From DTCV01 sp964641155 (GTDB lineage: Archaea; Thermoproteota; Thermoprotei_A; Sulfolobales; NBVN01): a DNA stretch of 64,000 bases. Below, in pieces: positions 19,257 to 29,069 of this stretch. A program made the position numbers and the translations under genes. The notes below the pieces were generated by a model. It was not told the DNA's origin, did no database searches, and saw only the letters and a program-made list of their open reading frames with translations. How positions within the stretch are numbered: position 1 is the first letter of the stretch; every line of letters begins with the position of its first letter. Where the stretch lies: the NCBI GenBank assembly GCA_964641155.1, contig CAZXJO010000001.1:310001-374000 (forward strand), written 5' to 3'.

Positions 19257-20660
19257 CTACGACGATGACTTCTGACACGATTCAACCCTCCCCCTCAGTA
19301 ACTCAACCACTTTCTTGATGTGATTCTCTAACTCAGCTGAGGATATTACAATCACCTTCCCCTTCGTTACTATGCGTAAAACGTATTTGCTGCACAACTT
19401 ATCAGCACATACTGCACTGATGAAATGGTCTGCTAACAATTTGCTGAGTTTATTCATTTTAGGATCTACTCGACTGCCACATCTGACTACGCCAATACCT
19501 TTCCGCTTTAGGTTGAGTAATTCATTGAATAATGTAACTGTGTAGTCCTGTAGGTCTTCTGAGTACTCCATACTGAATATAGATACGTCATGAAATATTA
19601 CGGCGGAAGGGTTAACTTCTTCAATTAGGGTGAGTTCTTTTGCCAGGCATTCAGTAGCACTGTATGCGGTTGGATTGATGGAAGCAACAACAACTCTGTC
19701 GAGGACGTACTTAACCGTGACTTCGTCCGCACCATACAGACGGAGGCTCTCCTCGAGGAATGTCTTCACATGTTCCTCTGGGAAATTATACTCAACAAAC
19801 AATATCCTTCCATCATCACCGGCGATGTATGTTAAAACGGTGTACAGCAGTAGTGGTGAGAGCGATAGCTCAGGTGGGTAATCTATGTATACGGTTGAGG
19901 CGGGGCCTTCGGCCTCAACAACTTGCACTCCCATACTGTGAAATAGGAGTCTCCTCTTCTTAACGGCCTTAATCTCTGAGGGTATTGTCGGCGGGTAGAA
20001 TTCCAGACCCTTCCCACTCCTAATTGAGAAAGGTATTTCCGCTACCGTGAGTTCATGACCTCTAACCTTTCTAACTTCCATATACCTCGTAACGAGCCCC
20101 CTAACAATCCTGCGTTTGAGTACTAGCACAGCATCCGCTACGAACTCCGACCCGCCAAGTCCTACGTGCTCTTGTTCGGGTGGTATTTCCGATATTAGAA
20201 CCACAGTCGCGTTCATCGATCTCTGAAGCTCCCAGAAATAGTTCTGAAGAAATACTCGCACCTTAGCGTCCTCCCTAAAGCTTTCAAGGACGGCCGTCAC
20301 AGAATCTACGACGACCACTTTCGGCTTGAAATCCAATAAGATCTTTGATACCCCATCAAAGAGCTCCCGCACTACCTCCTCATTTCCCGGTACAGGAAAC
20401 TTAACGAACCTAAACAATCCCCTATCCTCATAAAACTTAAGCTCTACACCAACATTGGCTAACTGATTGAATAACCTCTCCTTATCCTCCTGAAAGGATA
20501 TGTAGAGAGACCTACAACCGTTTTGCAGTGCATGCACGCACATGAACGCTGATATAGTGGTCTTACCTGAACCCGGATGACCGGCTATTAACACAAGCCC
20601 GCACTCCCTAACGAAGTCCCCGATCACGGTGACCAAGTAATCTATGCCTTGCACATCCAC
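19257..20660 (-). CDS. KaiC-like RecA-superfamily ATPase with degenerate second lobe
   Basis: 467 residues. Residues 1-230 are a KaiC/RAD55-type ATPase: Walker A GHPGSGKTT at 27-35, Walker B region KPKVVVVDSVT near 115-125 and a LISEIPPEQE segment. Residues 240-460 look like a second alpha/beta lobe (TVYIDYPPELSL, ILFVEYNF, VIFHDVSIF) but have no Walker A. Archaeal KaiC-like proteins are thought to be regulators or signal integrators; there is no KaiA/KaiB here. Monocistronic, behind an AT-rich promoter region at about 20690-20730. Confidence 0.75.
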   Translation of the reverse strand: MDVQGIDYLVTVIGDFVRECGLVLIAGHPGSGKTTISAFMCVHALQNGCRSLYISFQEDKERLFNQLANVGVELKFYEDRGLFRFVKFPVPGNEEVVRELFDGVSKILLDFKPKVVVVDSVTAVLESFREDAKVRVFLQNYFWELQRSMNATVVLISEIPPEQEHVGLGGSEFVADAVLVLKRRIVRGLVTRYMEVRKVRGHELTVAEIPFSIRSGKGLEFYPPTIPSEIKAVKKRRLLFHSMGVQVVEAEGPASTVYIDYPPELSLSPLLLYTVLTYIAGDDGRILFVEYNFPEEHVKTFLEESLRLYGADEVTVKYVLDRVVVASINPTAYSATECLAKELTLIEEVNPSAVIFHDVSIFSMEYSEDLQDYTVTLFNELLNLKRKGIGVVRCGSRVDPKMNKLSKLLADHFISAVCADKLCSKYVLRIVTKGKVIVISSAELENHIKKVVELLRGRVESCQKSSS

Positions 20661-21029
20661 GGACTAACACCAGTCGATTTTCAAACTAGGTAGATAATTC
20701 AGAAAATATAAAAATTTACTTTTAAAAATAAGGAATGGACTGTCCGTATGTTTACTTATGTATATCTTCCCACCTCTCAATCCGCATCGTAAGAACCTGA
20801 GTACGCCATAGGTCTGCCAGCAAGTGCTAATTGAGCTTCCCTGAGAAAGTTCTATTAACTTCCCTCCTTCAGGTATTGGGTTTATTGGAGTGTCTGGAGA
20901 CGTATGATGTGTGGACGAACGCGGTACTTACTTTAAGTGTCTGGGTTGCCCTCAGGCACCACAAGTGGGTTAAGTTGTTAAATCAGGTTTATATTAGTTG
21001 TACCTTATAGCCTCATGGTGATTTAGAAA
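20661..21029. other. divergent intergenic region
   Basis: 369 bases between two divergent genes. The left end is very AT-rich (about 20700-20735) and likely holds the KaiC-like gene's promoter. On the right, TTTATATTA at 20988-20996 with GGTGATTT before the ATG supports expression of the dehydrogenase gene. The middle shows no reading frame or stable RNA fold that I can name. Confidence 0.4.
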
Positions 21030-22013
21030 ATGAGGGTGGGTATTTACGGTTTTGGGGCTATAGGGAGGCTTCTAGCTCTTACAGCTATTGAAAGGGGTCA
21101 TGAAGTTGTAGGAGCTGTTGATGTAAGGGAGGACCTCGTCGGTAAGGACGTAGGTTCCGTATTGGGTGTAGGTAACTTAGGCACGTTCGTCAGCAATAGT
21201 GTCAGCTCATTAGCTGATGCTGATGTAGTCCTCCATGCTACGGGGTCCTTACTGGATAGAGTGTACGACCAGTTGATAAGCATTGTTAGGATGGGTCTCC
21301 CGGTGGTGTCTACGTGTGAGACCCTCTCATACCCTTACTACAGATACCCGGTCTTGGCGAGGGACTTGGATAGGTTGGCTAGGGACTACGGCTCAGCCGT
21401 CATCGGGGCAGGTGTTAATCCAGGTTACATATGGGATGCCTTAGTGGTTACGTTTGGTGCTATAGTCCCAGTCATCAGGAAAATAACTGCCGTCAGATCG
21501 TTTGACGCAGCTAGTAGGAGGGAGCCCTTTAGGAAGAAAGTGGGCTTAGGACTTAAACCTGAGGAATTCAGTAAAGCATTATCTGAGGGAAAATTGACGG
21601 CCCACGTAGGGTATGCCGAGTCGATATATCTGATATGTAGTGCCGCAGGAGTGCAGCCAAGTAAGGTTATCGAGTTTCAAGAACCTGTCATAGCTCAGAG
21701 CAGGGTTGAATCGTCGGGCGTAGTCGTTGAGGGCGGTTACGTGGCAGGTATTAAAGGTGTTGGTGCAGGATACATAGGAGAGGAAGAGTTCATCAGGCTA
21801 GAATTCCTGGCGTATGTAGGTGCACCTGAATACGATGAGATCATCATAGAGGGTAAGGACCACGTGATTAGGTGGAGATGTACCGGTATTCAAGGAGATA
21901 GGGCCACAGCGTCGGCAGTCCTCAGCGTGGCTGAGAACGTGTATTCATTAACCCCGGGGCTACACTTAATAACCGAGTTAGTGCCTTTCAGAATACGAAT
22001 GGCTAAGAGGTAA
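21030..22013 (+). CDS. NAD(P)-binding dehydrogenase, DapB-N / diaminopentanoate dehydrogenase-like
   Basis: 327 residues. N-terminal Rossmann fold with GIYGFGAIGR at 4-13, then VDVREDLVGKDVG, a HATGS turn and STCETLSYP, and a C-terminal part with GAGVNPGY. This layout fits the dihydrodipicolinate-reductase-like family that includes 2,4-diaminopentanoate dehydrogenase of ornithine/lysine degradation. The true substrate is unknown. It is followed, convergently, by an aminotransferase, so amino-acid metabolism is plausible. Start ATG has a good A/T box upstream. Confidence 0.65.
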   Translation: MRVGIYGFGAIGRLLALTAIERGHEVVGAVDVREDLVGKDVGSVLGVGNLGTFVSNSVSSLADADVVLHATGSLLDRVYDQLISIVRMGLPVVSTCETLSYPYYRYPVLARDLDRLARDYGSAVIGAGVNPGYIWDALVVTFGAIVPVIRKITAVRSFDAASRREPFRKKVGLGLKPEEFSKALSEGKLTAHVGYAESIYLICSAAGVQPSKVIEFQEPVIAQSRVESSGVVVEGGYVAGIKGVGAGYIGEEEFIRLEFLAYVGAPEYDEIIIEGKDHVIRWRCTGIQGDRATASAVLSVAENVYSLTPGLHLITELVPFRIRMAKR

Positions 22014-22142
22014 AAGATACAGATGAGGGCATTTACCTCCGAAAAGGAAATTGATTAAATGATAACTGTCCCAAGAGATACGTTTTTACGCGACCTACGC
22101 ACTTCATGGTCGTTCAGGGTTCTCGTCTGAGGGTGCCGGCCT

Positions 22143-23362
22143 TCAGAGCGAAGGTGAGGTCAGCACTTCTTTACATGTTTTTGCCAGTCGTTTAATGCCT
22201 TCAACGATCTCCTCCTCACTCGGATATGAGAAGTTTAACCTCATAGCATTCTTAACACTTCTGTCTACATAGAAGGCCTCGCTCGGGACGTACACTACAC
22301 CGTTCTCTACTGCTCTGTCAAGCATGAGTGTTGTGTCTAACGTTCTTGGACCGGATACCCAGACAAACATACCTCCTTCAGGTTTAGTCCATTCAAATCC
22401 TTTAGGCATGTGTTCATCTAAGGCGTTTAACATCGCCTTTAACCTGGATTTGTAGAACGCCCTTATTTTAGGAATGTGTTGTTCTAAGTAACCCCTCCTA
22501 ATGTACTCCGCAGCTACGTACTGGCAAAGGGTGCTGGTATGTAGGTCTCGGCGTTGTTTAACTATTTCGAATTTCCTGATGGTTTCAGGGTCTGCTACGA
22601 CCCACCCTACCCTGAGCCCCGGTGCTAGGATTTTTGAGAAGCTACCGCAGTAGATGACCCTACCCTCAGAGTCCCAGTACTTTATCGGTGGGGGGCTCTC
22701 CCCAGAGTAGGTTAACTCGCGGTACGCATCGTCTTCTATGATGAGGAAGTCGTACATGCTGGCGAGTTCCAGGAGATACTTCCTCCTATCACTACACATA
22801 CTAACCCCTGTCGGGTTATGGAAAGTGGGCATAGTGTAAACAAGCTTTACCGCCCTCCCCTCGGCCTTCAACCCCTTAAGCACGCCTTCAAGAACATCGA
22901 CCAACATTCCGTCACCGTCGAGGGGGATTTGAAGGAATTTGGGGTCGTACTGTTCAAAGGCATCGATAGCGTTTGTATATGTTGGCGCTTCAACAACCAC
23001 GACATCCCCTGGATCTAGAAATACCGCCCCAGCTAGGTCAAGCGCCTGCGCAGAACCGGTCGTTATTAACACATCAATGTCTGATGAAGTGATTCCGTAC
23101 CTCCTCCCAATAAAGCTCTTAACACCATCTATGAGTCCTGGAAACCCTTGAGTTGGTCCATACTGAAGGACTATGTCCTTATGTTCTTCAATGGCCTCAG
23201 CAACGAGTTCCTTAATAATTTTGACAGGGAAGGTGTCGGGGTGGGGTCTGCCCCCAGTTAGAGTGATGATGTCCCCCTACCAGGATACTTCTTCACCAGC
23301 TCCCTAATCACTGACGGCCTCATTCTTAATACACTGCTAGAGAAATACCTCCTCTCAGACAC
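22143..23362 (-). CDS. PLP aminotransferase (class I/II), frameshifted
   Basis: A 2-aminoadipate/aromatic-type aminotransferase. The PLP lysine is in SFSKILAPGLRVGW. The downstream frame encodes the protein only from about residue 30 on and has no start before 23072. Upstream, a GTG at 23362 with GGGAGGT before it opens a 30-codon frame that gives the expected N-terminus (RRYFSSSVLRMRPSVIREL). The two frames meet at a run of five C at 23273-23277; one extra base there would join them as ...KYPGRG-DIITLTGGRPHP. Either the gene is broken or one base is missing in the sequence. Substrate is not certain. Confidence 0.85.
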
Positions 23363-23644
23363 GGTAATACCTCCCTCAACCCCTCTGCCTACGTGTCTAA
23401 CTTATGCCGAGCATTTATAAATTGATTACACCTCCTACAGGCAGTTCCGCTGCTTGAGGTATGTCGGAAACCCTACGCGGCCTACGCACCTCAACAGCTG
23501 AGCTGTCATGGTAGACTCATCCCATAGTTTTCATCACCTTCAAACGAACACACGTCTAAGAGGCGATAACGGAGTGACCACATGATGTATTAAAAACAGT
23601 TGGTGTGAGTAGGTGTAGCTCTGAGTGTGGATGTGAATGTGTTC

Positions 23645-24052
23645 CTAAGCATCTCCCAGTGAGGCCTTTCTGTTAACCATCGTGGTTAATGTTTTATAGA
23701 CGTATTCATCGATGAGTACGTCATTGCCGTTTACGAGTATCTTAAGGCCTTCGAAGGGGTTTATAGGTGGCTCCGGTAGGTTTGGGTCAGGTTTCTCCCT
23801 ACCTACGTAGATCCATTTAATGTTTCCGCTGCGGCCTTTAACAATCCTGTACCAGTACCTGCCGAAGTAGAGGTACTTCATGTTTAGGTCCTTCTTAATC
23901 ACGAAGTGTATGGGCTTTAGGTAGTAGCCGGTGTCCTTGATCAACGAGTTGTATTCGTAAATCCTACGTCTGTAGGGTAGGAATAACTCCATGATTAGTT
24001 GGTAGCCATCCTTCAGCGTCACGTAGTTCTTAACCATAGTAGCCGTCCACAA
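23645..24052 (-). CDS. uncharacterised protein, last gene of gcvT-gcvH operon
   Basis: 135 residues, basic and rich in Tyr (for example FGRYWYRIV and KWIYVGREKPDP). No membrane segment, no cysteine motif and no family I recognise. A Met six residues in is an alternative start. It lies 27 bases after the 148-aa gene and on the same strand as gcvT-gcvH, so it is probably transcribed with them. A role tied to glycine cleavage or lipoylation is only a guess from position. Confidence 0.6.
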   Translation of the reverse strand: MWTATMVKNYVTLKDGYQLIMELFLPYRRRIYEYNSLIKDTGYYLKPIHFVIKKDLNMKYLYFGRYWYRIVKGRSGNIKWIYVGREKPDPNLPEPPINPFEGLKILVNGNDVLIDEYVYKTLTTMVNRKASLGDA

Positions 24053-24079
24053 AAACTTGCTTATTGGTATTATAAGTGA

Positions 24080-24526
24080 CTATCCTTCATGCATCCTGGA
24101 GAGTGAGAGCGCTTTCAACTTACCAAGCACTCTCTCGATTACTTCGTCCACGTATGCTTCCTTAATACCTTTACCTCTCAGCAAGTCTTTAATGTATGCC
24201 TCGACTAATGAGTAATTCTTAAATTCCTCATTGATCCTACGCCAGCTGATCCCCTTCAAAGCGATGCCTATCTCCTTGTCGTATGGTAGCAGACCCTTAA
24301 CCATTAAGAATGCGATGATAGGGTATCCGACGTAGTTCCTATAGAGGGTTCCGTTATCGTTGCTGTATGCCTCGCGGGTCGTCAAATCCACCCTAACTTT
24401 ATACACCCTATCCCCCATTGATGAGGTTACCTCGGCTTCGTAATCACTTAACACTCTAACTCTACCATCGGCAACACACCCCAAAGCCTCTAAGACCTTA
24501 ACCCTGGGGGGCAGTTTTAGAAGCAT
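24080..24526 (-). CDS. uncharacterised protein next to gcvH
   Basis: 148 residues. The N-terminal half looks beta-rich (VRVLSDYEAEVTS, YKVRVDLTTREAY) and the C-terminal half helical (EAYIKDLLRGKGIKEAYVDEVIERVLGKLK, shown only in part elsewhere). I do not recognise the family. Its ATG is one base after the gcvH stop, implying tight translational coupling, so it is a strong candidate for a partner of the H-protein or the glycine cleavage complex, though this is inference. Confidence 0.65.
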   Translation of the reverse strand: MLLKLPPRVKVLEALGCVADGRVRVLSDYEAEVTSSMGDRVYKVRVDLTTREAYSNDNGTLYRNYVGYPIIAFLMVKGLLPYDKEIGIALKGISWRRINEEFKNYSLVEAYIKDLLRGKGIKEAYVDEVIERVLGKLKALSLSRMHEG

Positions 24527-24527
24527 C

Positions 24528-24965
24528 TCACTTCTCGCTGCTCACAATTTTACTCGCATATTCTTCAGGCTTTAGCAGTTCGTTAATTTCCTGAGGTCTT
24601 AACACCTCGAGCTTGAAGAGCCAGCCCTCATTATACGGGTCTGTGTTAATTAACTCCGGGTGGAGTGTTAAGGACTCGTTCACCTCCAAAACCTTACCGC
24701 TGAGAGGGGAGTACACATCACTCACAGCCTTCACCGACTCTATGATCGCGGCGCTCTCACCTTTACTGACGTACCTACCAATCTCAGGCAATTCCACGTT
24801 GACTATCTGCCTCAGTTTTTTCTGAGCGTAATCGCTCACACCGACCACAGCGATGCTACCCTCGACCCTAACCCACTCATCACTCTCACTGTACCTTATG
24901 TTCTCCCCTACCTTTATCATGTACTCACCTAACGGCGTCTTAACAACCAAGTAGTCTCCAACCAT
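24528..24965 (-). CDS. gcvH: glycine cleavage system H protein
   Basis: 145 residues. The swinging-arm protein carries a lipoyl group on Lys79 within ESVKAVSD, surrounded by the hammerhead fold signatures (WVRVEGSIAVVGVSDYAQ, then NVELPEIG and SPLSGKVLEVNE). It shuttles the aminomethyl group from P protein to T protein. It sits 12 bases after gcvT. No lipoate-attachment gene is in this window. Confidence 0.97.
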   Translation of the reverse strand: MVGDYLVVKTPLGEYMIKVGENIRYSESDEWVRVEGSIAVVGVSDYAQKKLRQIVNVELPEIGRYVSKGESAAIIESVKAVSDVYSPLSGKVLEVNESLTLHPELINTDPYNEGWLFKLEVLRPQEINELLKPEEYASKIVSSEK

Positions 24966-24977
24966 TGTTTTAGCACC

Positions 24978-26084
24978 CTAGATAAGTGGGAAATCAGATA
25001 ATTTAATTTCATATCCCCTATCCCTAACAACCACATCCATGCTGTAGCCTAAGTACGCATGTGATGTCTTGACATATCCCATCCCCACACACCTCTCAGC
25101 TGTTGGGGAGTAGCAGCCGCTTGTCACCTCCCCGACAACCTCGCCGCCTGCTAAGATTTTATATCCGTGCCTGGGTATAACCTTAACACCTTTCTTCAAC
25201 TTAAAGCCCAGCCTCAACCTCCTAACACCCTTTACATACGCATCCCAAACTTCCCTGCAACCAATGCATTCCTCCTTACCCTTTGTGAGGGCCATCCAGT
25301 ACCTGGCCTCGATGGGGTTTACGTCCTCGCTGATGTCACTCCCATATAACACGTAACCCATCTCAGTCCTCAGAATGTCACGCGCCACCAGACCGGCTGG
25401 CTTAATCCCCATTCTAAGGAGTTCTCTGTAGATTTTAACACCGTTAGGTGTGTCGGACCATATTTCGAATCCGTATGACCTGACTTCCTCACCGGTCCAG
25501 CCACTACGGCTCACTAGAAACGCATCAGCATCACCTACCTTAACCCCTAGAACGAAGTTCAACAACTTCATATAGCTCAGATCCTTAACCCCTAAGGACT
25601 CGAGGAGTTCAAGCGATTTAGGTCCTTGAACAGCTATCAATACCGAGCTATCGGTCAGATCCTCAATCGTTAAGTCGTTGCCTGAGATGCCTAAATCCTC
25701 TTTGAGGCTCATCATCCACTGGATGTTTTTATCCTTGTTAACTGCGTTGCAAACCATTAACCACTCAATGTCGCTTAACTTGTAGATCATTACGTCATCC
25801 TTGATGCCCCCGGACTTATTGAGTATTAACGCCGGTCCAGACATTTCCCCCGGCTTAAGCGGGCTTAAATCCTTAGTTACCAGTTTCTGGAGGAATTCGT
25901 AGGACTTAACCCCTTTGATGAGTAACCTACCCATGTGACTTACGTTGAAAACACCTGCCCTAAGTCTGACCTCCTTGCATTCACTGATGGGGTCTCCGAA
26001 GTCGAGGGGTGTTAGCCATCCGGCGAATGAGCCTAAATTGGCGCCGTAAGACCTCTCAACATCTATTAATGGGGAATACTTCAT
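24978..26084 (-). CDS. gcvT: glycine cleavage system T protein (aminomethyltransferase)
   Basis: 368 residues of normal length. It transfers the methylene group from the H protein to a pterin carrier, releasing ammonia. Seen: the N-terminal GWLTPLDFG and FNVSHMGRLLIKG stretch, GGIKDDVMIYKL, SRSGWTGE and a C-terminal beta-barrel with YGHKI-like and TSGCYSPTAERCVGMGYV segments. In an organism with tetrahydromethanopterin-like cofactors the carrier is likely that pterin rather than folate (inference from genes at 59.6-63 kb). First gene of the minus-strand operon, divergent from gcvPA. Confidence 0.95.
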   Translation of the reverse strand: MKYSPLIDVERSYGANLGSFAGWLTPLDFGDPISECKEVRLRAGVFNVSHMGRLLIKGVKSYEFLQKLVTKDLSPLKPGEMSGPALILNKSGGIKDDVMIYKLSDIEWLMVCNAVNKDKNIQWMMSLKEDLGISGNDLTIEDLTDSSVLIAVQGPKSLELLESLGVKDLSYMKLLNFVLGVKVGDADAFLVSRSGWTGEEVRSYGFEIWSDTPNGVKIYRELLRMGIKPAGLVARDILRTEMGYVLYGSDISEDVNPIEARYWMALTKGKEECIGCREVWDAYVKGVRRLRLGFKLKKGVKVIPRHGYKILAGGEVVGEVTSGCYSPTAERCVGMGYVKTSHAYLGYSMDVVVRDRGYEIKLSDFPLI

Positions 26085-26148
26085 TTAAACCACAAACGAG
26101 TTATTTACTTGAAAATTATTAAGTCCTATTAATCTAATTAGTTAGGAT

Positions 26149-27540
26149 TTGAGGTTGCCTCACCAGTGGATACCTAACTCCTCCCCCGCTATTAAGAAGT
26201 TCTTAATGGACTCCATAGGCATTGCAGACATTTCAGAGTTGTTTAACGATGTTCCCAGAAATTTGTTGCTCAGTAGTGAGTTGAAGGTAGGTTTAGGGAG
26301 ACCTTTAAGTGAGCTGGAGGTTAAGCGCTATTTCAAGAGCCTGATCTCTAAGAACAAGGTGTTCAGAGATCCACCGCCATTCACTGGCGGTGGCGTCTGC
26401 GCGCATTACGTTCCGGCAGTAGTTAAGCACATCATTAGTAGAGCTGAGTTCTACACTGCGTACACACCTTACCAGCCGGAGATCTCGCAAGGCATCCTTC
26501 AGGCGTTGTTCGAGTATCAGAGCATGGTCGCTGAACTATACGGGGTTGACGTGGTTAACGCATCGATGTATAATGGTAGTACGGCAGCCGCTGAGGCGGT
26601 TAGGATGGCTTTAAGAATCAATAGAAGGAGGAAGGTCTTAGTACCGCTTAACGTTAATCCCGAAGTCTATGAGGTTATTAAGACCTGGTCTTTAGGTATG
26701 GGAATAGTCATCGGGAGGGTGGGTTATGAAAGGTCGGAAGGTGGTGTTAGCATTGACGAAGTAGAGGATAAGCTTAAGGGGGGTGATGTGAGTTCACTCT
26801 ATGTAGAGACGCCTAACTACTTCGGTTGTATTGAAACCCGTTTAAAGGAGTTAGCGGAGCTGACCCATAAATACGGTGCATTGCTCATAGTTAACGCATT
26901 ACCGGTGTCTTTAGGTGTCTTAGAAGCTCCTGGGAGGTTAGGCGCCGACATAGTTGTGGGGGATGCCCAGTCCTTAGGGTTGGGGATGAATTTCGGTGGA
27001 CCGACTGCAGGCATCTTAGGAATTAAGGATGAGAAGTTGGTCAACCAACTGCCTGGCAGATTAGTGGGCGCTACCTTAGATGCCAATGGTAAACTGGGCT
27101 ACACGATGATACTGCAAGCAAGAGAACAGCATATAAGGAGGGAGAGGGCGACATCTAACATCACGACAAACAGCTCTTTAATGGCTATCGCGTCAGCCGT
27201 TTACCTAAGCTTGCTCGGGTCTGAGGGTATTAGGAAGCTCGGGGAGGCCATACTGCTAAGGACGTACTACGCCATTAAGAGGTTCTCAAACGTTAACGGT
27301 GTTGAACTGGCGTTCCCCAAAGGTAAGTACTTCAGGGAAATCACCCTAACCTTCAAGAAGGGTTCCTACAGCGAGTTAAGTCGCAAGTTACTTGAGGCAG
27401 GGATATTGGGCGGTAAGTACATAGGTAGTGAGTTCCCGGAGCTCGGGGAGGCGTGTGTGATGTGCTTCACAGAACTTCACAGTAAGTCCGACATAGACAT
27501 GCTCGTTTCGAACATTGAGGATTTGTTGGGTGGTCGTTGA
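26149..27540 (+). CDS. gcvPA: glycine dehydrogenase (decarboxylating) subunit 1
   Basis: 463 residues, the N-terminal half of P protein in the split form. It has the fold of a PLP enzyme but the catalytic lysine is in the partner subunit. Typical segments: YTPYQPEISQGILQALFEYQ, NASMYNGSTAAAEA and FGGPTAGILG. The start is TTG at 26149 (or TTG 26155); an AAATTATTAAG box 30-35 bases before it suggests a nearly leaderless transcript. It overlaps gcvPB by one base. Confidence 0.95.
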   Translation: MRLPHQWIPNSSPAIKKFLMDSIGIADISELFNDVPRNLLLSSELKVGLGRPLSELEVKRYFKSLISKNKVFRDPPPFTGGGVCAHYVPAVVKHIISRAEFYTAYTPYQPEISQGILQALFEYQSMVAELYGVDVVNASMYNGSTAAAEAVRMALRINRRRKVLVPLNVNPEVYEVIKTWSLGMGIVIGRVGYERSEGGVSIDEVEDKLKGGDVSSLYVETPNYFGCIETRLKELAELTHKYGALLIVNALPVSLGVLEAPGRLGADIVVGDAQSLGLGMNFGGPTAGILGIKDEKLVNQLPGRLVGATLDANGKLGYTMILQAREQHIRRERATSNITTNSSLMAIASAVYLSLLGSEGIRKLGEAILLRTYYAIKRFSNVNGVELAFPKGKYFREITLTFKKGSYSELSRKLLEAGILGGKYIGSEFPELGEACVMCFTELHSKSDIDMLVSNIEDLLGGR

Positions 27541-29069
27541 TGTGGAGGCAAGCTTGTTGGGATGAGGAGCTTTTGCTCAAGTTAGGCTGGTACGGAAAGC
27601 CAACGTTCTATTTCGGGGATGTTGATGAGTTCCTCAAGGAAGTCGGGGATGTGAGGAACTTACTACCTGAGAACGTTGTGAGGTCCGAACCGCCTCAAAT
27701 CCCGAACATATCCGAAGTCGAGGTTGTGAGGCATTTCGCCAGGCTGAGTCAGATGAGTTATGGTGTGGATCTGGGGCCTGTACCCTTGGGTTCCTGCACC
27801 ATGAAGTACAATCCTAAGATATGTGAGGAATTGGCAGGTGACGAACACGTAGTTGACCTACATCCGTATCAACCCGAGGACACTGTTCAAGGCATTCTAG
27901 CGGTCATGTACTCGTTGCAGAACTGGTTGGCAGAACTTACAGGTATGGATGAGTGCTGCCCTCAACCACCAGCAGGTGCCTCGGGTGAGTTGACGGGGGC
28001 ACTAATGATTAGGAAGTACCACAACGATAGGGGTGAGGCCTTTAGGGATGAGATGATAATACCAGACAACGCCCACGGGAGCAACCCGGCAAGCGCTGCA
28101 ATGGCTGGATTCAAAGTTGTTAGAATACCGACCTCAGATTCCGGTGAGGTAGACGTTAATGCACTTAAAAGTGTTCTAAGCAGCAGAACTGCTGGCATAA
28201 TGCTAACTAACCCCAACACCTTAGGGATATTCGAGAGCAGGATAACTGAGATAGCTGATATGGTACACGGGGCGGGGGGCCTCCTATACTACGATGGCGC
28301 GAACTTAAACGGTATATTAGGTGTTGTGAGGCCTGGTGATATGGGTTTCGACATAGTCCACCTCAACGTACATAAGACCTTTGGAGCACCACATGGTGGT
28401 GGAGGGCCTGGTGCCGGAGTGGTGTGTGCTAAGGGAGAGTTAGTTGATTACCTGCCGGTACCCACTGTAGGATTTGATGGTGTTAGGTACTTCCTTAACT
28501 ACAGTAGGAGAAGAAGTATTGGTAGGGTCTCCCAGTTCTACGGCAACGTGATCCCTCTGGTTAAGGCATATCTCTACATACTGACTTTAGGTCCTAACAT
28601 AAGGGAGGTTAGCGAAGTTGCGGTGCTGAACACTAATTACTTCATCAAGTTGATTGAGGGTGTGAAGGGGGTCTCAATACCCTACGGTAGGAATAGGTTT
28701 AGGAAGCATGAAGTTGTGATAAGCTTTGAGAACCTACTTAAGGATACCGGGGTTAGTGCTGAGGATGTAGCTAAGGCATTGATAGATAAGGGAGTTCACG
28801 CACCCACAATATACTTCCCACTCATCGTTAACGAGGCGCATATGGTTGAATTCACTGAAAGTGAGACTAAGGAAAACATAGAGGCGTACGCAGAGTTATA
28901 TAAGAGGATAGTTGAGGAGGCGTATAATGACTCGGCAAAGTTGAAGGAGTACCCGAAGAATACATCGGTCAGCAGGCTGAATTTAGGATTGGCGAACCAC
29001 CCATTGACTAGGTCTCCGACGTCTAAGTTCTTAAGTAGGTTGGGTAGGGATGTTAAACTTGGTGATTAA
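27540..29069 (+). CDS. gcvPB: glycine dehydrogenase (decarboxylating) subunit 2
   Basis: 509 residues, the PLP-carrying half of P protein. The cofactor lysine is Lys279 in HLNVHKTFGAPHGGGG-type context, and the GSCTMKYNPK and PDNAHGSNPASAAM segments are family hallmarks. It decarboxylates glycine and loads the H protein. The ATG overlaps the gcvPA stop (TGATG); a TTG three bases earlier is a weaker option. It converges on the NAD-kinase-like gene with a small overlap at the stop codons. Confidence 0.96.
   Translation: MWRQACWDEELLLKLGWYGKPTFYFGDVDEFLKEVGDVRNLLPENVVRSEPPQIPNISEVEVVRHFARLSQMSYGVDLGPVPLGSCTMKYNPKICEELAGDEHVVDLHPYQPEDTVQGILAVMYSLQNWLAELTGMDECCPQPPAGASGELTGALMIRKYHNDRGEAFRDEMIIPDNAHGSNPASAAMAGFKVVRIPTSDSGEVDVNALKSVLSSRTAGIMLTNPNTLGIFESRITEIADMVHGAGGLLYYDGANLNGILGVVRPGDMGFDIVHLNVHKTFGAPHGGGGPGAGVVCAKGELVDYLPVPTVGFDGVRYFLNYSRRRSIGRVSQFYGNVIPLVKAYLYILTLGPNIREVSEVAVLNTNYFIKLIEGVKGVSIPYGRNRFRKHEVVISFENLLKDTGVSAEDVAKALIDKGVHAPTIYFPLIVNEAHMVEFTESETKENIEAYAELYKRIVEEAYNDSAKLKEYPKNTSVSRLNLGLANHPLTRSPTSKFLSRLGRDVKLGD

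Noticed and set aside
23575..23630. C/D-box-like motifs (ATGATGT, CTGA)
   Set aside because: Only one C-like and one D-like box, no internal D'/C' pair, and no guide target found by eye.
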